From Cereibacter johrii (lineage in GTDB: Bacteria > Pseudomonadota > Alphaproteobacteria > Rhodobacterales > Rhodobacteraceae): a DNA stretch of 63,647 nt. This document shows, piece by piece, positions 56,968-63,647 of this stretch. The notes under the pieces were generated by a model that saw only the letters and a program-made list of their open reading frames with translations, searched no databases and was not told the origin of the DNA. Within the stretch, counting starts at the first letter, position 1. Every line of letters starts with the position of its first letter. The stretch lies in assembly GCF_001720585.1 (NCBI RefSeq), contig NZ_MABH01000051.1, forward strand, positions 1 through 63,647, given 5' to 3'. Position numbers and translations under genes: made by a program.

Positions 56968-58779
56968 TCACTCCACCGTCACCGACTTCGCGAGGTTGCG
57001 CGGCTGGTCGACGTCGGTGCCCTTGGCGATGGCCGTGTGGTAGGCCAGAAGCTGTGCCGGCACCGCATAGAGGATGGGCGCCAGGAAATCGGCGACCTGG
57101 GGCAGGGCGAGCGTGCGCCAGCACCCGGCCCCCGCCTCCTCGATCCCGCGCGCGTCCGAGATCAGGAGCACCTTGCCGTGACGCGCCATGACCTCCTGCA
57201 TGTTCGACACGGTCTTGTCGAAGAGCGCGTCGCGCGGCGCCATCACGATCACCGGCACCCGGTTGTCGATCAGGGCGATGGGGCCGTGCTTCAGCTCGCC
57301 CGAGGCATAGCCTTCGGCATGGATGTAGCTGATCTCCTTCAGCTTCAGCGCCCCTTCGAGCGCCAGCGGGAACATGGGTCCGCGCCCGAGGAACAGAATG
57401 TCCTGCGCTTCGGCAAGCTCGCCCGCCAGATCGCGGATGTCGTCGGCCAGCCGCAGCGCATGGTTCATGAGGCCGGGCAGCGTCGCCAGCGCATCGAGCC
57501 TCCGGCCGAGTTCGGCCGCGTCGATCCGCCCGCGGTCGTGGGCCGCCTTCAGCGCAAGAAGGGCGAGCACGGTCAGCTGGCAGGTGAAGGCCTTGGTCGA
57601 GGCCACGCCCACCTCGATGCCCGCGAGGATCGGCAGCGCGAGGTCCGCCTCGCGGGCGATCGAGGAGGGGGGCACGTTCACCACCGCAAGCGTCCGCGCC
57701 ACGGCGTCGCCCGCATGCCGGAGAGCGGCCAGCGTGTCGGCGGTCTCGCCCGACTGGCTCACGAACACCGCCCAGGAGGTGGGCGAGAGCACGGGTTCGC
57801 GGTAGCGGAACTCCGAGGCGATATCCACATCCGCCGGCAGGCCCGCAATCTGCTCGAACCAGTATTTCGCCACATGGCAGGCATAGGAGGCCGTGCCGCA
57901 GGCGACGAGCGTGACCCGGTCCACGCCGGTGAAATCCACGTCCGGCAGGTTGATCCGGCCGTTCTGCACATAGTGGCGCAGCGCATCCGCCAGAACGACC
58001 GGCTGTTCGGCGATCTCCTTGGCCATGAAGTGCTTGTAGCCGGCCTTCTCGATCCGGGCGGCATCGATCTGGATCCGGGTGGTCGCGCGGTTCACGCGCC
58101 GGCCGTGGCTGTCGAAGATCTCGGCGCCGGCGCGGGTCACGACGGCCCAGTCGCCTTCCTCGAGATAGGTGATGGCATCCGTCATCGGCGCGAGCGCGAT
58201 CGCATCCGAGCCCACGAACATCTCGCCGTCGCCGTGCCCGATGGCGAGCGGCGAGCCACGGCGCGCGGCGATCAGCAGATCCTCCTCGCCCTCGAACAGG
58301 AAGCAGAGCGCGAAAGCGCCCGTCAGCCGCGCAAGCGTTTCGGCGGCCGCCTCGCGCGGGCCGAGGCCGCGGGCCATGTGCATCTGCGTGAGCAGCGCCA
58401 CCGTCTCGGTGTCGGTCTGGGTCTCGAAGGCGAAGCCGGCCTCGGCGAGCTCGGCCCGCAGGTCGCGGAAGTTCTCGATGATGCCGTTGTGGACCACCGC
58501 CACGGGGCCTGCGCGGTGCGGGTGGGCGTTGGTCACGGTGGCTGCGCCATGGGTGGCCCAGCGGGTGTGGCCGATCCCGCTCTTGCCCGCCAGCGGATCG
58601 TGGACGAGCAGGTCGGACAGATTGACGAGCTTGCCCACCGCGCGGCGCCGGTCGAGCCGGCCGCCATTGACCGTGGCGATGCCGGCCGAGTCATAGCCGC
58701 GATATTCCAGACGCTTCAGCGCCTCGACCAGCAGCGGCGCGACCTCATGGTTGCCGAGGACTCCGACGATCCCGCACAT
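56968..58779 (-). CDS. glmS: glucosamine-fructose-6-phosphate aminotransferase
   Basis: This enzyme makes glucosamine-6-phosphate from fructose-6-phosphate and glutamine for cell-wall synthesis. The N-terminal nucleophile Cys 2 follows Met (MCGIVGVLGNHEVAPLLV). The glutaminase domain has GHTRWATHGA and NGIIENFRDLR. Two SIS domains follow, with VACGTASYACHVAKYWFEQ and VFVSQSGETADTLAAL, and the end reads DQPRNLAKSVTVE. It has 603 aa. The start overlaps the glmU stop as TGATG, so the genes are translated together. Confidence 0.96.
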   Translation of the reverse strand: MCGIVGVLGNHEVAPLLVEALKRLEYRGYDSAGIATVNGGRLDRRRAVGKLVNLSDLLVHDPLAGKSGIGHTRWATHGAATVTNAHPHRAGPVAVVHNGIIENFRDLRAELAEAGFAFETQTDTETVALLTQMHMARGLGPREAAAETLARLTGAFALCFLFEGEEDLLIAARRGSPLAIGHGDGEMFVGSDAIALAPMTDAITYLEEGDWAVVTRAGAEIFDSHGRRVNRATTRIQIDAARIEKAGYKHFMAKEIAEQPVVLADALRHYVQNGRINLPDVDFTGVDRVTLVACGTASYACHVAKYWFEQIAGLPADVDIASEFRYREPVLSPTSWAVFVSQSGETADTLAALRHAGDAVARTLAVVNVPPSSIAREADLALPILAGIEVGVASTKAFTCQLTVLALLALKAAHDRGRIDAAELGRRLDALATLPGLMNHALRLADDIRDLAGELAEAQDILFLGRGPMFPLALEGALKLKEISYIHAEGYASGELKHGPIALIDNRVPVIVMAPRDALFDKTVSNMQEVMARHGKVLLISDARGIEEAGAGCWRTLALPQVADFLAPILYAVPAQLLAYHTAIAKGTDVDQPRNLAKSVTVE

Positions 58780-60146
58780 CAGGGGGTTTCCTTCTTCTTC
58801 TTCGCGGCCTTGGCGGCGCGGAACATTTCCATGAGCCGAGTGGCCATGCCGGGCTTCGTCACCTGGCGGGCGCGGCCGAGCGCCAGCGCCTCGGCCGGCA
58901 CATTCTCGGTGATGACCGACCCCGAGGCGGTCATCGCGTGCGCGCCCACCGTCACCGGCGCCACCAGCATCGTGTCCGAGCCGATGAAGGCATGGGCGCC
59001 GATCTCGGTCCGGTGCTTCATCACGCCATCGTAGTTGCAGGTGACCGTGCCCGCGCCGATGTTCGTATGTTCGCCCACATGGGCATCGCCGAGATAGGTG
59101 AGGTGGCCCACCTTCACCCCCTCGTCGAGCACGGCATTCTTGATCTCGACGAAGTTGCCCACATGCACATCCTCGGCCAGTTCCGCGCCGGGGCGCAGGC
59201 GGGCGAAGGGGCCGACCGTGGCCCCGCGCGAGATGTGGCACCCTTCGAGATGGCAGAAGGCGCGGATCTCGGCCCCGGATTCCACCGTGACGCCGGGTCC
59301 GAAGACCACGTTCGGCCCGACGATGGCATCGCGCCCGACGAAGGTGTCGAGGGCGAAGAAGACCGTGTCGGGCGCGGTGAGCGTGACCCCGTCCTCGAGC
59401 GCCGCGGTGCGGGCGCGCTTCTGGAATTCGGCTTCGGCCGCAGCCAGTTGCGCGCGGGTGTTCACGCCGAGCGTCTCGGCCTCGTCGCAGATCGCCACGC
59501 CCGCCGAGAGCCCGCGGGCGCGGGCCAGCGCCACCACGTCCGTCAGGTAATATTCGCCCGCGGCATTGGCATTGCCCACGTCCGCGACGAGGGCGAAGAG
59601 AAGCCCCGCCTCGGCGCAGATGACGCCGGAATTGCAGAGGCTTATGGTGCGTTCTTCGTCGGTTGCATCCTTCCACTCGACGATCCGGTCAAGCTCCTCG
59701 CCCTGCGTCACCAGACGGCCGTAGCGACCGGGATCCGCGGCTTCGAAGCCGAGGACCACGACCGCGTGCCGAGACCGGAGATCGAGCATCCGCTCGAGCG
59801 TCTCGGGCCGGATGAAGGGCGTGTCGCCATAGAGGACCACCGCCTCGCCGGGCGCGTCGGCCAGCAGCGGCGCGGCCTGCGCCACGGCATGGGCCGTGCC
59901 CAGCTGTTCGGCCTGCACCACCACTTCGATGCTCTCGTCGAAGGCGCGCGCCGCCTTGGCGACCGCTTCGGCCCCGTGTCCGGCCACCACCACGACCCGC
60001 TCGGGCTCCAGCGACTGGCCCGCCCGGAGCGCGTGATGCAGCATCGGCGCCGCCCCCAGCGGGTGCAGGACCTTGGGCAGGTCCGAGTTCATCCGTGTGC
60101 CCTGTCCGGCAGCCAGAACGATCAATGATACGGTGGCACGGTCCAT
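58779..60146 (-). CDS. glmU: bifunctional GlcNAc-1-P uridyltransferase / GlcN-1-P acetyltransferase
   Basis: This enzyme makes UDP-GlcNAc for peptidoglycan and LPS. The N-terminal uridyltransferase domain has LIVLAAGQGTRMNSDLPK, then VVLYGDTPFIRPETLERML. The C-terminal hexapeptide-repeat acetyltransferase domain includes GPFARLRPGAELAEDVHVGN, YLGDAHVGEHTNIGAGTVTC and NYDGVMKHRTEIGAHAFIGS. It is 455 aa with ATG 60146 (GGAAAGG upstream); GTG 60152 is an alternative. It precedes glmS in the same transcript. Confidence 0.96.
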   Translation of the reverse strand: MDRATVSLIVLAAGQGTRMNSDLPKVLHPLGAAPMLHHALRAGQSLEPERVVVVAGHGAEAVAKAARAFDESIEVVVQAEQLGTAHAVAQAAPLLADAPGEAVVLYGDTPFIRPETLERMLDLRSRHAVVVLGFEAADPGRYGRLVTQGEELDRIVEWKDATDEERTISLCNSGVICAEAGLLFALVADVGNANAAGEYYLTDVVALARARGLSAGVAICDEAETLGVNTRAQLAAAEAEFQKRARTAALEDGVTLTAPDTVFFALDTFVGRDAIVGPNVVFGPGVTVESGAEIRAFCHLEGCHISRGATVGPFARLRPGAELAEDVHVGNFVEIKNAVLDEGVKVGHLTYLGDAHVGEHTNIGAGTVTCNYDGVMKHRTEIGAHAFIGSDTMLVAPVTVGAHAMTASGSVITENVPAEALALGRARQVTKPGMATRLMEMFRAAKAAKKKKETP

Positions 60147-60246
60147 CGGCACCCTTTCCTTTGCGATGCGCCCGTTTTAACGGGGATGGGCGAGGCCGCA
60201 AGGCCGCGGCCATCACACACTCTTACCGGCTGTTTCAGGAGGCACC

Positions 60247-60936
60247 ATGCAGAACGGATCGAACGGCTCGCGACGCACGGGGGTTCTGGACCTCGACGGG
60301 ACGCTTGCCGACACGAGCGCGGATCTGATCGCCTCGGCCAATGCCTGTTTCCGGGCCCTGGGCCGCGGCGAGCCGCTCGACCCGCTGAAGGATGCGCTGA
60401 CGGCCTTCCACGGCGGGCGCGCGATGCTGAGGCTCGGGTTCGAACGGTTGGACGGGCAGAGCCTCGAGGCCGACATCGACCTGCAATATCCGCTGCTGCT
60501 CGAGAATTACCGCTGCGCGATCAACGTCCATACGACGCTCTATCCCGGCGCGCGGGATGCGGTCGAGCGGCTGAGAGCCCAAGGCTTTGCCACGGCGATC
60601 TGCACCAACAAGCCGGAGGCTCTGGCCGAGACGCTGCTCTCGCTCATGGAGGTGCGTCATCTCTTCGATGCGATGATCGGCGCGGATACGCTGCCGGTCC
60701 GCAAGCCCGATCCCGCCCCCTATGTCGCCTCGGTCGAGCGCGCGGGCGGTGCTGTGGCGCGCTCGATGCTGGTGGGCGACACGCGCACCGACCGCGACAC
60801 GGCCCGCGCCGCGGGCGTGCCCGTGGCCCTCGTGACCTTCGGGCCGAGCGGGATGGACGTGGCCGATCTCGATCCCGACGGGCTTCTGCACCATTTCGAC
60901 GAGCTGCCGGACCTCGCCGCCCGCCTGCTCGGCTGA
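60247..60936 (+). CDS. gph: HAD-family phosphatase, phosphoglycolate phosphatase-like
   Basis: This 229-aa HAD hydrolase has motif I LDLDGTLADTSADL with two catalytic Asp, motif II in AICTNKPEALAETLL, the motif III Lys in VRKPDP, and motif IV MLVGDTRTDRDTARAAGVPV. The cap is of the class C1 type. It is likely phosphoglycolate phosphatase, but substrates vary within the family. A GGAGGC site precedes the ATG. It is divergent from glmU and convergent with creA. Confidence 0.88.
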   Translation: MQNGSNGSRRTGVLDLDGTLADTSADLIASANACFRALGRGEPLDPLKDALTAFHGGRAMLRLGFERLDGQSLEADIDLQYPLLLENYRCAINVHTTLYPGARDAVERLRAQGFATAICTNKPEALAETLLSLMEVRHLFDAMIGADTLPVRKPDPAPYVASVERAGGAVARSMLVGDTRTDRDTARAAGVPVALVTFGPSGMDVADLDPDGLLHHFDELPDLAARLLG

Positions 60937-60955
60937 GCGCCCAGAGGTCCGGCCG

Positions 60956-61408
60956 CTAGTTTCGCGCGCGCCAGAGCGGCACCGTCGAGATCGACATCTT
61001 GGCCGAGCCCTCGGTCAGTTCCCGCGCATGGACGAGATAGATGAGCGTGTCGTTCGCCTCGTCATAGACCCGCGTGATCCGAAGCGACTTCAGCACGAGC
61101 GACCGGCTCGCCTTGAAGATCTCCTCGCCGTCCTTCGACCGGTCGATGTCGCCCACCGTGACCGGGCCGGTCTGCCGGCAGGCGATCGAGGCGTTCGACG
61201 GATCCTCGAACCAGTTGCCCTGCCGCAGCCGGTCGATCACGGACCGGTCGAAATAGGCGATGTGACAGGTCACGCCCTGCACCTCGGGATCCTGGATCGC
61301 CTCGATCAGGATGTCGTTGCCGACCCAGTCCACGCCGACCTCGCCCACCACCTCGGCGCCCGCGGGGCTTGCCAGCATCAGCGCCAGCGCCATCCAGACA
61401 TGTTTCAT
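60956..61408 (-). CDS. creA: CreA family periplasmic protein
   Basis: This 150-aa exported protein has a signal peptide (VWMALALMLASPAGAEVVGE, cut near residue 18). It shows the CreA pattern: VDWVGNDILIEAIQDPEVQG, then GVTCHIAYFDRSVIDRLRQG, and KSLRITRVYDEANDTLIYLV, with two conserved Cys. The function of CreA is not known. AGGAGGTGCGG precedes the ATG at 61408; the longer frame to 61504 is not the real start. Confidence 0.9.
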   Translation of the reverse strand: MKHVWMALALMLASPAGAEVVGEVGVDWVGNDILIEAIQDPEVQGVTCHIAYFDRSVIDRLRQGNWFEDPSNASIACRQTGPVTVGDIDRSKDGEEIFKASRSLVLKSLRITRVYDEANDTLIYLVHARELTEGSAKMSISTVPLWRARN

Positions 61409-61508
61409 CCGCACCTCCTGTTCCGGGCCGGAGCATGGCGCAGATCCGCCCGCTGCGCGAGGCCGCTGCACGCCGCACTTGACCGACTCGGGCTGGACGG
61501 GCAAGAAA

Positions 61509-61522
61509 TGAACATACGTTCA
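61509..61522. promoter_or_regulatory. palindrome TGAAC-ATAC-GTTCA before ivd
   Basis: TGAACATACGTTCA has perfect 5-bp arms with a 4-base centre and ends 16 bases before the ivd start. The pattern suits a TetR- or MerR-type regulator of branched-chain or fatty-acid degradation. The regulator is not encoded in this window, so the identity is unknown. Confidence 0.45.
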
Positions 61523-61538
61523 ATAAAGGGCTCGCCGC

Positions 61539-62696
61539 ATGTTTCACGCTCCGATGACCTTCGACCTCGGCGAGGAGATCGCCGCCCTCCGCGAGACCGT
61601 CCATGCCTGGGCGCAGGAGCGGGTGAAGCCCCTGGCCGCCCGGATCGACCGCGAGAACGTCTTCCCGGCCGAGCTTTGGCGCGAGATGGGCGAGCTCGGG
61701 CTTCTGGGCATCACGGTGCCGGAAGAATTCGGCGGCTCGGACATGGGCTATCTTGCCCACACGGTCGCGGTGGAGGAGGTGGCGCGCGCCTCGGCCTCGG
61801 TCTCGCTCAGCTACGGGGCCCATTCCAACCTCTGCGTGAACCAGATCCGCCTGAACGGCAGCCCCGAGCAGAAGGCGAGCTACCTGCCGAAGCTCGTCTC
61901 GGGCGAGCATGTGGGGGCGCTCGCCATGTCCGAGGCGGGCGCGGGCTCGGACGTGGTGTCGATGAAGCTCAAGGCCGAGAAGCGGAACGGCTACTATGTC
62001 CTCAACGGCACGAAATACTGGATCACCAACGGGCCGGATGCGGATGTTCTGGTGGTCTATGCCAAGACCGACCCCGAGGCGGGCGCGAAGGGCATCACCG
62101 CCTTCCTGATCGAGAAGTCGATGAAGGGTTTCTCGACCTCGCCGCATTTCGACAAGGTGGGGATGCGCGGCTCGAACACGGGCGAGCTGATCTTCGAGAA
62201 CTGCGAGGTGCCGTTCGAGAATGTCCTCGGGCTCGAGGGCAAGGGGGTGCGCGTCCTCATGTCGGGGCTCGATTACGAGCGCGTGGTGCTCTCGGGGATC
62301 GGCACGGGGATCATGGCGGCCTGCCTCGACGAGGTGGTGCCCTATTGCCGGAGCCGCCAGCAGTTCGGCCAGCCGATCGGAAACTTCCAGCTGATGCAGG
62401 GCAAGCTCGCCGACATGTATGTCGCGCTGAACACGGCGCGGGCCTATGTCTACGAGGTGGCGCGCGCCTGCGATGCGGGGCGCGTGACCCGGACGGATGC
62501 CGCGGGCTGCGTGCTCTACGCCTCGGAACAGGCGATGGTGCAGGCGCATCAGGCGGTGCAGGCGCTCGGCGGCGCGGGCTTTCTGAACGATTCCGTCGTG
62601 AGCCGGCTGTTCCGCGATGCGAAGCTGATGGAGATCGGGGCAGGAACCTCCGAGATCCGCCGGATGCTCATCGGCCGCGAATTGATGGCGGGCTGA
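61539..62696 (+). CDS. ivd: isovaleryl-CoA dehydrogenase
   Basis: This FAD-dependent acyl-CoA dehydrogenase (385 aa) oxidises isovaleryl-CoA in leucine breakdown, passing electrons to ETF. Key segments are [57 protein letters not shown] and the [15 protein letters not shown] segment with the catalytic Glu of the isovaleryl/long-chain branch. [20 protein letters not shown] closes the chain. The following carboxylase subunit (63518 onward) makes the leucine pathway assignment likely. Confidence 0.92.
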   Translation: MFHAPMTFDLGEEIAALRETVHAWAQERVKPLAARIDRENVFPAELWREMGELGLLGITVPEEFGGSDMGYLAHTVAVEEVARASASVSLSYGAHSNLCVNQIRLNGSPEQKASYLPKLVSGEHVGALAMSEAGAGSDVVSMKLKAEKRNGYYVLNGTKYWITNGPDADVLVVYAKTDPEAGAKGITAFLIEKSMKGFSTSPHFDKVGMRGSNTGELIFENCEVPFENVLGLEGKGVRVLMSGLDYERVVLSGIGTGIMAACLDEVVPYCRSRQQFGQPIGNFQLMQGKLADMYVALNTARAYVYEVARACDAGRVTRTDAAGCVLYASEQAMVQAHQAVQALGGAGFLNDSVVSRLFRDAKLMEIGAGTSEIRRMLIGRELMAG

Positions 62697-62768
62697 GCGA
62701 TGGCGCGGCGCCCCCTTCCTTCCGCGGGCGGGAGGGGCCGGCCCGGGGAACCCGGACCGGCCACAGGA

Positions 62769-63380
62769 TCAGAACTTCCAGATGTAGGAGACGCCCACCA
62801 CCACGGGGTCGATCTCCGCGGTGCCGATGCTGTTGCCGTTCAGCTTGGCGTCGCTGTCGATGTCCATCCAGCGCACGTCGGCCCGGATCGCATTGCGGTC
62901 GTTCAGCCAGTAGTCGAAGCCCGCATGGACCGACAGGCCCCAGCTGTCGTCGAGCTCGAGATCGCCGAGCCGCGTCTCTTCCTCGAAGAAGGTGACATAG
63001 GTCACGCCAGCGCCCACGAAGGGCGCGAAGGCGCCGCCGGTGGGGAAGTGATACTGCAGCGAGACCGTCGGCGGCAGATGCTTGACCGAGCCGATGTTGC
63101 CGAGTCCGTCCAGCGACACGTCATGCTTGAAGGGCGTGGCGGCCAGAACCTCGATGCCGAGGTTGTCGCGGATGAAATATTCGAAGGTGATCGTGGGCTG
63201 CACGTCATTGCCCACCTCCGCGCCCAGTCCGGCGAGCGTGCCATTGTCGGATTTCGGCATCACGCTGCCGAGGCCTATGCCAAAGGTCATGTCTCCGGCC
63301 GACTGGGCGGACACCGGGGCCGCGGCGAGGAGGGCGAGGGTCGCGGCGAAGGCCGCGGGAATCATCGTGTGCATCTGCAT
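62769..63380 (-). CDS. ompW: OmpW family outer membrane protein
   Basis: This 203-aa protein has an N-terminal export signal (AAFAATLALLAAAPVSAQSA, cut near residue 25) and alternating beta strands of an eight-strand barrel. Typical stretches are TVSLQYHFPTGGAFAPFVGA, VNYVTF-like GVTYVTFFEEETRLGD and the C-terminal VVGVSYIWKF ending in Phe, the BAM recognition mark. OmpW proteins are small hydrophobic channels. It lies antisense between ivd and the carboxylase gene, an uncommon insertion in the liu operon. Confidence 0.92.
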   Translation of the reverse strand: MQMHTMIPAAFAATLALLAAAPVSAQSAGDMTFGIGLGSVMPKSDNGTLAGLGAEVGNDVQPTITFEYFIRDNLGIEVLAATPFKHDVSLDGLGNIGSVKHLPPTVSLQYHFPTGGAFAPFVGAGVTYVTFFEEETRLGDLELDDSWGLSVHAGFDYWLNDRNAIRADVRWMDIDSDAKLNGNSIGTAEIDPVVVGVSYIWKF

Positions 63381-63517
63381 ACCTTGGGGTTACCAACGCC
63401 GGCGACCCTCGTCTTTGATCGGCCCGATTGCCTTGATCTGCGTCAATGGCTTTCGGTGTTCCGCGCGCCGCAGCGCGCAGGCCACGCCTCTCCCGTCCTC
63501 CAGCTTCCGGGCCGCCC

Positions 63518-63647
63518 ATGAAACTCGCCTCCCGCGTCCTGCCCTCGTCCGAGACCTTCCGCGCCAACCGCGCCCACCATCTGGCGCTGATCGCCGAGAC
63601 GGCCGAGGCCGCCGCCCGGGCCGCGGCGGGCGGGGGGCCTGCCGCAC
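63518..63647 (+). CDS. methylcrotonyl-CoA carboxylase beta subunit, partial
   Basis: The first 43 codons of a gene that runs off the window. It starts MKLASRVLPSSETFRANRAH and continues [20 protein letters not shown], the usual N-terminus of the carboxyltransferase subunit that carboxylates 3-methylcrotonyl-CoA in leucine degradation. Position after isovaleryl-CoA dehydrogenase supports this. The rest is outside the window, so the call rests on a short segment. Confidence 0.72.
   Translation, partial: MKLASRVLPSSETFRANRAHHLALIAETAEAAARAAAGGGPAA

Overview
The window is high-GC DNA from an alphaproteobacterium of the Rhodobacterales, most like Rhodobacter/Cereibacter sphaeroides. The grounds are a complete gene transfer agent (GTA) structural cluster of the R. 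capsulatus type placed before cysE, a pyruvate dehydrogenase E1-beta with its own lipoyl domain, a class II (B12) ribonucleotide reductase, and Fur/Mur-, glmSU- and leucine-degradation-type genes. The assignment rests on gene order and protein sequence read by eye; no search was run.

Layout. (1) 168-2608: fabF and mltG, translationally coupled. (2) 2680-17030: a promoter-like site, then the GTA head-tail genes g1 to g15 in one tightly overlapping + strand operon: small and large terminase, portal, g3.5, protease, capsid, connectors, tail tube, chaperones, very short tape measure, distal tail, hub, peptidase, megatron. A small conserved gene and cysE follow, closed by a perfect 18-bp inverted-repeat terminator. 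(3) 17930-31714: central metabolism, mostly on the - strand (pdhABC, ftsB, fba, pgk, tyrS, eno), with two tandem cyclophilins, anmK, a DUF985 cupin and an orphan RiPP precursor carrying a perfect lasso-type leader motif. (4) 31780-36431: Fur/Mur regulator and nrdJ. (5) About 36.4-55 kb: an accessory island with lower and mixed GC. It holds a SleB-type hydrolase gene broken by an in-frame amber codon in its lipoprotein signal; a Shedu-like nuclease (sduA); a DUF3010-like/Ser-Thr kinase/small-ORF operon; a one-TM protein; and a six-gene cluster of C5-cytosine methylase, Vsr endonuclease, GHKL ATPase, Z1 ATPase, PD-(D/E)XK (DUF4420) protein and AIPR protein. It ends in a TniB-TniQ transposon remnant that also contains an in-frame amber codon. 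(6) 55307-63647: core genes resume: a 47-aa conserved protein, orphan modD with a ModE-box-like palindrome upstream, glmS-glmU, a phosphoglycolate-phosphatase-like HAD, creA, isovaleryl-CoA dehydrogenase, ompW, and the first 43 codons of a probable methylcrotonyl-CoA carboxylase beta subunit.

How the parts work together. The GTA operon would build a small phage-like particle that packages host DNA. The 38-53 kb island looks like a defence island with at least two recognisable anti-invader modules and one candidate new one (DUF3010 plus kinase). In the large cluster, five genes run on the - strand with 4-14-nt overlaps for the last four, and vsr is divergent from dcm, which suggests one regulated unit. 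The strongest candidates for something undescribed are the orphan lasso-leader Gly/Trp/His-rich peptide at 29265-29447 and the kinase operon at 40009-41790.
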